From: Pseudofabraea citricarpa
Lineage: Eukaryota; Ascomycota; Leotiomycetes; Helotiales; Dermateaceae
Direction: 5' to 3'
DNA length: 64,000 nucleotides
Assembly (NCBI GenBank): GCA_029641185.1
Contig: JAPWGK010000001.1
Coordinates: 1,996,501 to 2,060,500, forward strand
Both the position numbers and the translations under genes were made by a program. The notes under the pieces were generated by a model. It worked only from the letters and a program-made list of their open reading frames with translations. It was not told the DNA's origin and made no database searches. Positions 48,801 through 59,666 of the stretch are shown in pieces (within the stretch, counting starts at the first letter, position 1; each line of letters opens with the position of its first letter).

Positions 48801-51685
48801 TACTTTATCTACTGATAAATCACATCTGTCGCTATACCGGATAAGTGGGTACTCGTCTAGACTCATCCTTTCGGAAATCTGCTAACTTATAGCAGCTGGG
48901 CGCGACTCCGAAATAACCCTCCTCGAGTTCTTCCTTCATGTCTGCTTGAGAGCGATCAGCGGAGCTCAAGGCTCTCATGACCTTCATACCAATGCCCGTA
49001 CCAGTCAGTTTCACCGGGCAGCTCTGACTACCCTTCATCAAATACTATTAGGGCCATATTCTCTCCCTCTCGCGGAATTGCGATTAGAGCATGTTCTAAT
49101 TCAACGCCTATCTCAATCGCTGAATGGCCCTGATCCTTTTATCCAGGTTCTTCTTTTAGATGTTTTGTATGCCTCCCTGAAGCTTCGTGTAGCAGCAGCA
49201 GCAGAAGAGAAAGCCCCTCCCTTGTCTCCAACTACGGAGCACAAACGGTCTGCTCTTCAAGATGCGGCACAAAATGCAGGACTTTCAATAAAGGTTGAGA
49301 ATGAACATCAATTGACATTACCACCCCCACCTTTGGCCTTGGTAAAGTGTCTTCAAGCTGGCTTCGTAGCTCATAGCAGTCGCCCTGTGTTAGATAGTTG
49401 GGTTAGCTTTCTCACCGAATGCTTGCCTTTCTATTCCGACACTATTTTCCAGATTCTAATACCACTGGTTGAAACATTGTGTTCCCAAGTTGGGGAGACC
49501 TTTTCAAACCTTCAATCAACCTTCAGGGATAATGCTATTATTGCAGAAGGGGCCGCAGCTCCCGAATCAACGCTCATTTCGTTGTTAAATGGGTTAGAGC
49601 ATGTTTTAGCTAAAGGGCATGACCGTCTTCTTCAAGATGAATCAAGAACACAGATTGTGAAAAGCCCTGACCAGCCACAAGGGTTCTTTGGCAATATGGT
49701 GTCTGGTGTATTTGCGTCAGAGACTCCCCAAGCCAGAAGCGTCACAGCAAATAATAGACTGACAGTCCTTCTTTCCTTTCAAGATGCAGTCCGGATATGC
49801 TTCCTTATATGGTCCTGGGGCGGCAAGGGCCATGATGGTAATATGCAGGATTTGGAGTCGATGGCTTCATTCACATATACCTCTTTGAGGATGCGTAACC
49901 GAGCGCGGAGACTCCTTGAACACCTTTTCGCTGCAGAGGCCCTCGAATGCCTAGAAACTGTTGTTGAGGTTTGGCAAAGCACTAGAAGTGTAAATGCATC
50001 TAAATCTCAGGTCGTCTTCAATCTCCTCCATGTTTTGGACGGATCCCGGCCCAAGCACACAATACCTGCTATTTTTAATGCAATTTATAGCCGCACAAAT
50101 CCAAATGCGCTTGATCCGACTCGCAAATCCACCCTGACGGCCTCTTTACAGGATACGGATCTAGTAACTTTCTTGGTAGAATATGCTCGATCGTTAGAAG
50201 ACGATGCAATGGACGAGATTTGGATAGATTGTATGACGTTTCTAAAGGATCTCCTAGCAAACCCGTTTCCACATCGGCAGACTCTACCTAGCCTCCTACA
50301 ATTTGCAGCAATCTTAGGAGAGAAAGTCGATAACACAAATTTTGGGGAACAACGGAGGATGCGAAGAGAACTAGGAGTAAGTGACAACCTGGGTATTGTG
50401 TGTATATATATTCCTAACGTATAATCAGGATATCTTTCTTCGGTTGCTCACGGCGATCTTCACAACAAGGCCCATGGGTTTTACGGAAAGTAATCCAGAA
50501 AAGTCCATCGAAAGTGATGAGGTTGTGGGGATCCTAGCTTTCATTGCACCTAATTTACCCAAGGTTCTGGTAGAACCAGACCGAGTTCTGTCTGCAGCGA
50601 ATACCATCTCTACTAGCGTCATTGGACCTACATTCAAATCAAGGACATTTCCGGATAATGTTTCCAAAAACACATTGGTGCTTGTTTACCAGCTCGCCAG
50701 GTTGCCCAATGCTCAGAAATCATGGAAGAAAGATTTGGGGGATGCTTTTAACGACGCACGATTCTTCTCAAACAAGGTCCCTCTGGTTGAGAGCGACTGG
50801 TTACCACTTTTGAGACAATGGGTCCTCAGCGATAAAGAGCGGATGCCAGAACTTCTATCTCGACTTACAACACCCTCTACTGCAGGTATTGTCTTTGGTG
50901 TCGGTGCTACCTCTGCCAGGTTGGAGGCCGACAGAAAGACTCAGCTCAACTTACGGCGGATCGCGACACTAATAATGGCTACCGTAAATGACCACTTCAT
51001 CGCAGATCTACCTGCTGTCCAAGAGAAATTGGTTGACTTATTATCGGCAAGTTCCACATCATCGCCATCCTCCACCACTCGCGGTGACATCTACATGTTA
51101 TTGCGTGCACTCGCGCTCAAGACTTCTGCGGTTCACCTGGCAATGCTGTGGCCGATCATCAATGCGGAACTACACGCAGCGATTTCTTCCGTCGTGGCGC
51201 CCGATCATAGCCCACCGTCCGACACATTCAGCAACCAATCCGTACTACAAGCGTGCAAGCTTCTCGACACCTTGCTCTGTATTGCACCCGATGACTTCCA
51301 GTTGCACGAATGGCTTTTTATTACAGATACAATCGATGCCGTCTACCGTCCGGCTCATTTCCACCCCGTCGCCCTTGTGGATGAGCTTTCAGAGGAGCTG
51401 GGATCAACCTCTCTGGCATCAACCTCAAATTTGCACTCGGTAGATTCCGTGGTGCCTCACTCCGCCACACGGCGGCCACTGATTGGTCCTGGTGGTATCA
51501 GCGATGAAATCATGATGGAAAGAAAGGACGAGCTAGTTGGCAAGGTCTTACGGCCATTCTTTGGGCAATTGAGTATCTTTGCGTTTGAGAGTACTTATTC
51601 GATGGGCGCACCAGACTGGGAGGCCTGCCGAACGGTATTGCTGAAGGACTTGTTCGATGAGAGAAGTATTGTCAAGGCGCTTTAG
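45809..51685 (+). CDS. DOP1: Dopey family protein Dop1
   Basis: Very large endosome/Golgi protein that with Mon2 and the flippase Neo1 supports retrograde traffic and, in Aspergillus, hyphal form (DopA). Exons 45809..45905, 45962..46089, 46149..48541, 48600..48844, 48893..50376, 50429..51685; 1,867 residues, near the usual size. The N-terminal Dopey domain begins at SLSLFDTALQEWADYISFLGRLLKSLQAHP. The remainder is leucine-rich helical repeat with no catalytic motif. The fourth intron ends in tandem acceptors TAG-CAG at 48890-48895, so an isoform lacking one Ala is possible. Fourth-exon text (SNILRWSSDNTWAALAE) confirms the splices. Confidence 0.93.
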
Positions 51686-52252
51686 ACTGATCGGTCTAGC
51701 AACCAAATAAGCTGGCAGGCACCAGATACAGATCAAATTAGATGGGAGAAGCAGCTATGATCAGTCCAATAGTTAGTTCATTTTCGCCTTCGTAATTCAC
51801 TACTGGTGCATATGCATATGTATTCCAGAATTTTTCAAAGAAACCGGCTTTCGTCGTGCTCCTATCTGTTTCATCGGATACTTTTACTTTGAAGTAAATC
51901 ACCATCGACATGTTGCCAAAAGTGCGCCTCTCAAGGTTGACATAGCGCCAGGCATCACGACGTCCAGCCTCAGGACGAAATAGATAAGGTATGCAACAAA
52001 ACCTGAAAGGTCTAGGCGGTACTTGCCAAGCACGCGGCAGAGGAGAAAGTTAGCCGATCTGCTTCGAAGCGACCGCCGATTAAGTACCACCCTGACCCAT
52101 TTATTCTTCATCTCATCGCTTCTCCCCCCACTCCCTCCTCTCCTCCTCTCCTCTCCTCTCCTCCTCTCCTCTCCTCCTCTCCTCTCCTCCTCTCCTCCCA
52201 CTCCCCCGTCTCTCTTGCTCTCTCTCTATGAAGCATTAGATTGTGTGTGGTT
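51686..52252. other. Convergent intergenic region with CT-rich tract
   Basis: 567 nt between DOP1 and TGS1 stops, holding both 3' UTRs and a long polypyrimidine run. No gene seen. Confidence 0.5.
52120..52228. repeat. CTCCT/CTCTC polypyrimidine tract
   Basis: About 110 nt of almost pure C and T on the plus strand, in short units of CTCCT and CTCTC. As a mirror-like purine/pyrimidine run it may form triplex DNA; it also lies just past the TGS1 stop. Confidence 0.85.
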
Positions 52253-53139
52253 TCATTTGGAAGTCTTTTGACTTGATTTTTCGGAAGGGAAATATGCTAC
52301 AAGTCCCTTGCTTGCACCCTCCATGCAGTACTGCACCACTTCAATCTTTTGGTCCGCAGGTGCTAATTTTGCAATCTGTCTCAAGTCACTATTACGGGGC
52401 AAAAAGAGAGCCGAATCCATCCCGTTACACAAGTTGTGTATCATCTTCAACGAGTATGGCTGCATCGAGTCCAGATCAAAAATATTATCGCTGCTGTAAC
52501 CTACTCCTCCCCATGGTGGACTAGCAAAAATAACAGTCTTCTTACGATCGAGATCGGATTTCGGGAGGTAATTGAAACAATCATCATTGATCCACGTAAT
52601 CTTGTCCTCAACGCCGTAGATTGCGGCATTGTTCTGTGCACAAGCAATTACTGCAGGGTTCTTCTCAACGGCGACAACTTGTGACCAGCGTTCGGAGAGG
52701 GCAAAAGCGATAGCATTTCCGCCAGCACCAGCAAAAATATCGACTACTACAGACTTCTCAGGGTCGATACAATCTGTCAAGTCGGATGCCACTTTACTAA
52801 AGCAAAAGAGGTTAGCTCCAAATACTATAACTTAAGAATGGTGAGTATTCACTGAGCAACTGGCTCAGGTGTAACACCAAACCAAGCATCATCTGTCATG
52901 TAAATTCCATCATCGTACGCCGAGAAGATGCTGTGACGTTGATGCCAATATCTGTTAAAGAAAGTAAGTGAGCTGAAGTTGGCGAGGAGTCTACAGGCAT
53001 ACTTTTGAATGTCCCAAGGGACTTCTGCCACATGTGAGTAGTGATGACACTCATGAGTCAGAGGATATGAGGTGCCTCTAGAATTCTGCATTGCTTGATC
53101 CCCTTGCAATAGTTGGGTTCCGTCTTCTAGGATAGACAT
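52253..53139 (-). CDS. TGS1: Trimethylguanosine synthase (snRNA cap hypermethylase)
   Basis: Methylates the m7G cap of snRNAs and snoRNAs to the trimethyl form. Exons 53139..53003, 52951..52853, 52796..52253; 259 residues. The family string PWDIQKYWHQRHSIFSAYDDG crosses the first intron. The SAM-binding loop is VVVDIFAGAGGNAIAF and the catalytic motif SPPWGG. The start is uncertain. ATG 53139 is the first Met in frame, but the frame stays open for about 85 nt upstream and a short coding-like stretch further up (MSKNAPLPRQ from about 53531) could be an extra first exon; I could not join them cleanly. Confidence 0.88.
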
Positions 53140-53803
53140 TGAAATTGTAGCAAACGTGATGTCTGCTTCAAGATTGACAATTTCCTCGGCAGATGATGAC
53201 AAAGGACTTCCAACACTGCTTATAACAACGAGCTATTTAGATACAGGCGTCTCTACTTGGTTCTTAGTCGACAATCTTCGACTTGAGCGGCGTAGTGGCA
53301 GCGTTTCAAGACCAACACTGTTTATGTTAGATATTGATAGATGAATTTCGTCGATTCGGGGGCCACCCAGAGAAAGCCTCAAACGATTTTATATTAGGAC
53401 AATCCTTTCCGACCCCAAAAGCAGATATTTTAGCTCGCGGCGAAGTACAGTGCTCCTACTGGCGTGCGTCTTTCTTGATTCTTGACCTTCTTTTAAAAGT
53501 TGTCGAGGCAGGGGTGCATTCTTGGACATCGGCTAAAGACTCTTGAGAAAGTGGAAAGCACTGAAAAGGATGCGTCCAGATGAGGGGCTTCCTATAGGAA
53601 CGTGTACCGTTAAACAAGTGTCTAAAAAGGATGCAAGTCTCTAAAAAGATTATGTTCAGCCTTCCATATTTAAGCGCGAGGCTGAGTAGACCATGCAGAA
53701 GCTAGTCCTAATTTGGAGGCCAGCTTGCATCCGACCTCCAGCTACAACCAGCTCCCAAAGCAGACCTTCCTATCGATGAACTTGCACCACCATCGCTATC
53801 GCC
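53140..53803. promoter_or_regulatory. Divergent region TGS1 / GRH1
   Basis: 664 nt between starts. It may include an unresolved upstream TGS1 exon on the minus strand (about 53340-53531, beginning MSKNAPLPRQ and rich in Arg and Ser). Otherwise promoter sequence. Confidence 0.45.
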
Positions 53804-54992
53804 ATGTTCAACGCTCTGAACCGTTTCATATCTCGCCTGGATGCTGACAGTCCAGGCGCAAAGGCCAGTCATAGTTTTGGCATGTTTGGTTTTCAAGTCC
53901 TGAGAAACAAAAGCCCAGATCTAGGTGTAGAGCCATGGTTTGACTTTGTCATTGGAATCAACGGCCGTCAAATCGTACGCAATTTCCATACAATTTGAAA
54001 TTCCTTGCTAACCATAAATTTTGACAGGAGGATTCTGATCCCACTCTTTTCGCTCAGGAAGTCCGTAACTGTGGAGGAAGTACGGTGACACTCGGCATCT
54101 GGAGCGCCAAGGTAGAATGAACTTACACTGAATTCATGGTACTGCTACTAATAAGATGCAGGGCCAAAGAACACGCACACTGCATATACCAGTGCCAAAA
54201 GAAAATCCTAGCTTAGGTCTTTCCTTGCAATGGACAGGCTTGAGCAGCGTTGCCAACATTTGGCACATTCTAGATGTACCTGCAAACTCGCCAGCCGACC
54301 TTGCTGGTCTTCTACCTTACAGCGACTACATACTGGGGACACCAGAAGGCGTACTTCATGGGGAAAGTGGATTGGGTGAACTTGTTGAAGATCATATCGG
54401 TCGACCATTGAGGCTCTACGTCTACAACAACGAATATGACGTTACACGAGAGATAACGATACACCCAAGCAAGGATTGGGGTGGAGAGGGGGCTTTAGGG
54501 TGCGTACTAGGTTATGGAGCGCTGCACAGGCTCCCTGCCCCTCTTTCAGAGCCTGTTGCTGGTCCTGGGGAAACTTTGTTCGAGACCGAAAATGCTCGGT
54601 TTTCGAATGAAGAGGTCAGAGCCGCCACGGACACGAGTGATGCATCTCAATTCTTTATTCCAGCAGCAGCTGAAGCAGACTTTTTAGTGCCAGCCCAGAT
54701 AGTCGCACAACCAGTGATGTCACATGCCAGCAGGAAGAAGGAAAAGAAACATGGGCATAGCCCTAACAAGATGATGGATGACTATTTCAATGAGGGGGAG
54801 ATGAAGAGTCGGGAATTGGACCATGCACCGATTGCAAAGAGCACGCCGCCTCCACCTCCACCTAAAGCCGGCCTGCCAAAGGCAAGTGAGGAGTCTGTTA
54901 CTGATGCAGCGCCAAAATTGGCGTTGGCATCCCCAGTAGAAGATGAAATGGCAATGGGGAAAGCAGATACAAACGATAGTGGTGTAGACTAA
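53804..54992 (+). CDS. GRH1: Golgi reassembly-stacking protein (GRASP55/65 type)
   Basis: Peripheral Golgi/ER-exit-site protein with a role in unconventional secretion. Exons 53804..53974, 54028..54111, 54162..54992; 361 residues. An amphipathic N terminus (MFNALNRFISRL) would anchor it, as in yeast Grh1. Two PDZ-like GRASP repeats follow: GFQVLRNKSPDLGVEPWFDFVIGINGR..., then ENPSLGLSLQWTG with YSDYILGTPEG. A Pro-rich, acidic, disordered tail ends the protein. Introns are 53 and 50 nt. Confidence 0.92.
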
Positions 54993-55158
54993 TGTATCAT
55001 TCAACATTCATCACAGTGCTTCTACCTAGAACCTAACCCCAATGCCAAAACATCATTTGTTTTGCCTCTTTCCCGTCATAGGCCAGCACAGGCTTCGCGC
55101 AATAGATTTTTACCTTATTCATACAATAATTGCCTAAGTTGCTGCTGATGTTGCAGCA

Positions 55159-55783
55159 CTAGTTGATGAAGTTAACACAGAAGAAATGTAAGATCAAGCT
55201 TCCAAACACGTAGTCTGCAAACGCCCTGAGTTAACGTTAGCATTTATGAGGTACGAGAGCATACATGGCTGTCGATGTACCTTTCTGGAGATACTGAGCT
55301 GAATTCTGCCTGGTTCTCGGTGTTTGTTTGTATACGCAATGAAGCTGGGGTCGCAGTTAGCCAGGCCCTCTTGATCTTGTATCAAGACTTACCCGTCAAC
55401 ACAAATTGGCCCACGGTAGCGGAAAAGCCAGAGAGGAAAGCATTGAATGGCTATAGCATAGTTAGTTTGTGATGCGACCATTGCCAAAAATAGGACCGAC
55501 GAACGTAATTGCCAACAATAACACAGTAGACGAACTGCAAAACTCCAACAGTCACCAAAAAGCCCATAAAAATATCAATCAATTTCGTTCTTTGTGGGGT
55601 TGTATCAAGGTAGTTCTGCCAGACTGAGAGAGCGATTTCTTGGGGGGTTTGGTTGGCGGAGCTAGCTCTGGGGGTAGTTTTGACAGGAGCTGCGGGAACA
55701 GATGAAGCTGTAGTGATGGAAGGTTGGGTTGTCGCTACTGCAGAGGGAACCGGTTCGCGGTTATTGGTACGTTTGGGCGCCAT
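55159..55783 (-). CDS. OST2: Oligosaccharyltransferase subunit Ost2 (DAD1)
   Basis: Small membrane subunit of the ER complex that transfers glycans to asparagine. Exons 55783..55505, 55450..55393, 55344..55281, 55225..55159; 155 residues. Conserved pieces: SVWQNYLDTTPQRTKLIDIF, FVYCVIVGNYPFNAFLSGF (spanning the first intron), VGQFVLTASLRIQTN and PERAFADYVFGSLILHF. Three membrane helices are apparent. The N-terminal 45 residues are Pro/Ser/Thr-rich and longer than usual. The first intron has an uncommon GTTCGT donor but a perfect ACTAAC branch site. Confidence 0.94.
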
Positions 55784-56131
55784 TGAAGATTGTAGGAGGA
55801 GTCTGGGCTGGTTGATGAATCTGCTTGCTGGAGGCCACGAAGCTCCAAGTTGTCAAGTTGAGCCTTGCCAGGCAACCCATGTCTACTCGGATCGGCATTA
55901 CATAGTCCCGCTCGGGGGCCGAGCCGGGAATGAATGGCGGGGTACAGCTCGCGTCACGAGCTTTCGGGGTCGGACGTAGAGCACAATACAGTAATGTAGA
56001 AGCTCAGTGGTTCGACCATTACCATTCCATACATCCATAAATCAAGCACACCACTCACCCTGCTCAACGTGCCACCTCCGCTCTTGCTCTGAACTTGAAT
56101 TACTCCCTACAATTGAAGCCCGCTCAACATC
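55784..56131. promoter_or_regulatory. Divergent promoter OST2 / TMEM14
   Basis: 348 nt between two membrane-protein genes. No clear element seen. Confidence 0.45.
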
Positions 56132-56556
56132 ATGGTAAGCTATCAATTGGTTGATCCAACGTGTACCCTCCAAACTAACATATGACTTCAGCCGCTCGAA
56201 ACTCCCGCATACATCATTGGAGCATTGACGGCTGGCGGCGGAACCTTTGGATTCATCAAGACTGGCTCGGTACCTTCTATTGCAGCAGGTTTGACGGTTG
56301 GCATTCTGGTATACATAGCTTAGCCCAGTCCCCCATATGCCTGTTGCTGATTAATCAACAGTATTTGGTTGGAGGTTATCGCATCCAGACTGGCCAGAAG
56401 TATGGCGTTGAGATGGCATTGCTTGCGTCTATCATATTGGCAGGATCCTCGATCCCACGAGCCGTCAGAGGTCGAAAACCACTACCAACAGGATTGAGCG
56501 CCTTGTCGCTTTATGGACTTTACACATTCGGCAATGCTTACAGACTTCGCAAGTAA
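56132..56556 (+). CDS. TMEM14 family membrane protein, start codon isolated in its own exon
   Basis: Small mitochondrial-type multi-pass protein; animal TMEM14C moves a haem precursor, fungal role unproven. Exons 56132..56134, 56192..56308, 56362..56556; 104 residues. The first coding exon contributes only ATG, followed at once by GTAAGC; the second begins CCGCTCGAA to give MPLETPAYIIGALTAGGG. Gly-rich membrane segments (GTFGFIKTGSVPS, GLTVGILYLVGGY, LLASIILAGSSIPRA, LYGLYTFGNAYR) match the family order and length. Confidence 0.92.
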
Positions 56557-56962
56557 TCTCAACGGTTGCGCGTGATATTTAGTGCTCAAGAGCAAATCTT
56601 TAGCTTTAGCAAATGTATGCATTTCAAAGAGAGACAACTGTCACAAGTGTATATTTGGAGGAAACTCGTTCTTCGTCTTGATCTAATTGACCCGCGATTG
56701 CACATTTAGGGACTCTGACACTGCTGATTTTGTAGCTTCAAAAGGGTGCTATCTAAAAAGTGCTATCTTCAAGCAGAAGAATATAATGGGGCAATTCTCA
56801 TTTGTATTGTACATCAGGTCATCATATCGAGCCCTGTTCGCCACGCTGTGATCTGGTAGAAAACGCCCCATCTGCCTTGGATATCATGGTAACTCCTTCC
56901 CAATGCTCATTGCACACCTGTATTTTACATTGCGCACCAGTATCGAGAGCCTTCGTAGCCGT
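56557..56962. other. Convergent intergenic region
   Basis: 406 nt between TMEM14 and CMC2. Only 3' UTR-like sequence. Confidence 0.45.
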
Positions 56963-57274
56963 TCATGAATTGGCATCAATCTCGGCCCACTTGTCCTTAA
57001 TTTCTTGTCTCTTGATCTTCGCAGCCTCGCGGTTCGCGGCTGTACGCTCGAGTCGCTGGGCTCGTAAACATTTGTTGACTGCCGTTTTAGCTCCGTTGCA
57101 CATGCCCACCGCTTTCCACATGAAGCCCCGGGCGTGGCATTCGTCGAGGATTGTCATGACTTCCTCACAAGCTATGGTTCTGTTAGCATTCTCTCGCGTA
57201 AGGTATCCAGGTAAATTCAGTACGGGTACTGATTTATTACCTCTGTTATCTTTGGTATGTAGGTGGGGATGCAT
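56963..57274 (-). CDS. CMC2: Twin CX9C mitochondrial protein (Cmc2 type)
   Basis: Intermembrane-space factor for cytochrome c oxidase assembly. Exons 57274..57241 and 57171..56963, 80 residues. The family start MHPHLHTKDN is followed by two CX9C pairs, CEEVMTILDEC and CNGAKTAVNKC, which form the disulphide-linked hairpin imported by Mia40. The Ala before the first Cys is made across the 69-nt intron. Longer in-frame upstream Met codons exist, but MHP is the conserved beginning. Confidence 0.9.
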   Translation of the reverse strand: MHPHLHTKDNRGNKSVPVLNLPGYLTRENANRTIACEEVMTILDECHARGFMWKAVGMCNGAKTAVNKCLRAQRLERTAANREAAKIKRQEIKDKWAEIDANS

Positions 57275-57463
57275 CGTGGCGTGGGTGAACGAGTTTGTGG
57301 GTATGAGATGATCGGAAGAGCGTGGTACAGTCCTGGCCATGAATTTTACGGTCGCTCGGCAAAACGAGGCGCTGCACCGATTGTCTTCCCGTTCGACTCA
57401 AATGCATCGTAGTTCCTAGCCTGGTGAAAGTCCACACCACATCTGTCTTTCACGCCAAACAAG
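57275..57463. promoter_or_regulatory. Compact divergent promoter CMC2 / PFD2
   Basis: 189 nt between start codons, the shortest such pair in the window. No repeat seen. Confidence 0.5.
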
Positions 57464-58072
57464 ATGGCCACGCAGCAGATATCACAGCGAAAGCAGCAAG
57501 GTATGCCACTGTACCATTACTGCTATATGCTAAGACTAACCTACCTTTACAGAGCTCCAAACACAGTACACAAACTACAAGAACGGTTTACAGCAGATAG
57601 CCCAGAAGATTGGTGACGTCGAGCAGGAAGCAGAAGAACACAAGTTTGTCCCAGCCTTCCTTCTCGTACTTCTCATGAGCTCGCCGGCCGTCGCAGGGTA
57701 GGGGATCAGTTGGCTTGTTTTCCGCAGCGGCGGCGAAGCTCACCGCTGAAGATCGTTCACTCACCGCTCGTGCCCCGGCAGACTGGTTCTCGAAACTCTT
57801 AATCCTCTCCCCGGTGATAGGAAGTGCTTCCGCATGATCAATGGCGTTCTGGTGGAGCGAACGGTGAAGGATGTAGTTCCTGCCCTCCAGACAAACTCGG
57901 AAGGCTTGAGACAGGTGCTAGAACAACTTGTGAAAGAGTACAACTCTAAGCAGACGGAGATGGAGAAGTGGAAAGTACGTGGCGCAGACTGCCCCTCTCC
58001 CTCTCAATACAGCAATACTAATGTCATCACTCTCTGTAGAAGAAGAACAATATTCAGGTCGTTCAGAACTAG
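57464..58072 (+). CDS. GIM4: Prefoldin subunit 2
   Basis: Beta-type subunit of the hexameric chaperone that hands actin and tubulin to the CCT chaperonin. Exons 57464..57500, 57553..57643, 57782..57974, 58040..58072; 117 residues. Two long helices flank the hairpin: ELQTQYTNYKNGLQQIAQKI... and ...LVLETLNPLPGDRKCFRMI, NGVLVERTVKDVVPAL. The second intron is longer (138 nt) with a GTTTGT donor. The last exon is 33 nt and supplies KKNNIQVVQN. Confidence 0.92.
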
Positions 58073-58716
58073 GTGATGGGCACACGGATGATTTCCAGGC
58101 AGGAGCACAGGAGTTTACGTCATTGTAGGAGGGGATATTTTGGGTCGTGAGGCGGTCAGATTGGCGACGGTGCTGCAAAAAGTCTTTCAAGATACCAGAT
58201 TTCAAATATGTGCCTTTGGAACGTGGTGACAACCAGTGACAATGAAGGCCAAAAACCAAGGCGACCCGACAGCTCTGTAGTCCAGGGACGTGCATCACGA
58301 GGCTTCGTGCGACATCATAGGGCATTTCGGGGAAGCAGGACTCAGACCATTGTCGTTGGTCTGATGCGTTGTACGGCCCCCTCCTTGAACGAGGCTTTGT
58401 CTTATTCGAGGGCGCCTCCAGCGTCTGAAGACCCAACAGGCAAGCAGCCTTTAGGTTCGGCCATGGCCACTTGCTGCGCTGCTGCCCTATCACGGAAGGC
58501 TGTCACGACGACAGGTAGAGAACTGTCGGGAGGTCTCCTCATCTACCAGGCTGAGCTTACACCAAGGCCAGGCTGACGGCATCCCTGCCGCTGCAGTAGT
58601 CTGGGGGAGAACGTGCTGCTGTCTTTCTGTGTGCTCTGTTCGAGGGCGAGCAGGACGCCAAAGCAGATTGTTGTTGGTAAGCGCATGATGGGATGGGATG
58701 AGATGCGATGGGATGC

Positions 58717-58752
58717 GATGGATGGATGGATGGATGGATGGATGGATGGATG
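58717..58752. repeat. (GATG)9 microsatellite
   Basis: Nine perfect tetranucleotide copies, flanked by degenerate GGATGCGATG units on the left. Confidence 0.95.
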
Positions 58753-58900
58753 CGATGGCAATGGGATGTGATGGGAGTTCTGGCTGAGCTGGAGCTTGGT
58801 CACCGACTCCCAACGCCTTGCCTGCTCAAGAGAAAGCACTCTGCTCGAGGGACAAATACCTAGGAAATAACAATATCAATTGAATTTAACCACAAGTCGT

Positions 58901-58940
58901 AAGGCAAGGCAAGGCAAGACAAGGCAAGACAAGGCAAGAC
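58901..58940. repeat. AAGGC/AAGAC pentamer repeat
   Basis: Eight pentamers mixing AAGGC and AAGAC. A similar mixture lies at about 5132-5152 upstream of YDJ1, so the motif recurs in this genome. Confidence 0.85.
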
Positions 58941-59070
58941 GTGACAAGGCCCGATGTTGGTCTGGTCGCCTTGCGTTGCCTCGCCTCGCTTCGCCTCGCC
59001 TCAGCTCGCTCGCTCACTACTCACTCACACTCACCACCACCAACACCTCCACCTACCGTACGGTACAGTC

Positions 59071-59100
59071 TCCCCTCCCCTCCCCTCCCCTCCCCTCCCC
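59071..59100. repeat. (TCCCC)6 microsatellite
   Basis: Six perfect pyrimidine pentamers, about 570 nt before the HAP3 start. The G-rich complement has runs of four G and could form a quadruplex. Confidence 0.9.
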
Positions 59101-59666
59101 CTACTCTGCCGTTCCTGAGCCACGGCCACGGCCCTAACGAAACGAGGAACGAGACTACTACTGCCAAACGTCCAGAGTTCCTCGGTCAACAAGCTAAGCT
59201 CCATTCATCGGCAGCATCATCAGCACCCAGCATCCAGCACCCAGCTCCCAGCTCCCAGCACAAGCATCACTGCCCGCCCGCTCCATCACGACAATTGCGC
59301 GCCCACCCGACCACAACTGCATTATTCCCCCACGTATACCATCCCCTAACTGATTGCATTGTTCCACATCCACTTCCACATCCTTCAATTGCTAGGCGCG
59401 CATCACTGCTGTCGGCCTCTCGGAAAAGAAACTCCCCAACCCGGCCCGCCACCCAGGTAGGCGTCCTGATCTCCCTCCATCGTGTTGTTGCCGATAGTCT
59501 GACGCGTAGGAAAGCTGCAGCACCAGAGGACCCTAGTCTGCGAGCCCACACCCACCAGCGCTGCAGCACTCGATCATCCGCCTTACAACAACGGCGAGAT
59601 CTCTTTTCTTTGCCAGCTGGCAAACAAGGATACGTGCATAGTCCTTCTGCAGCTATCCTCATAACA

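Larger units (their letters stand above)
58073..59666. other. 1.6-kb repeat-rich upstream region of HAP3
   Basis: Long region before HAP3 with three clear microsatellites. Frames on both strands have biased composition. From 58941 one plus frame stays open right through the HAP3 ATG; I read it as 5' leader. Confidence 0.55.

Noticed and set aside
57918..58493. 191-residue minus-strand frame
   Set aside because: Antisense to the last PFD2 exons, Arg/Ser/Cys-rich composition, no family likeness or splice context.
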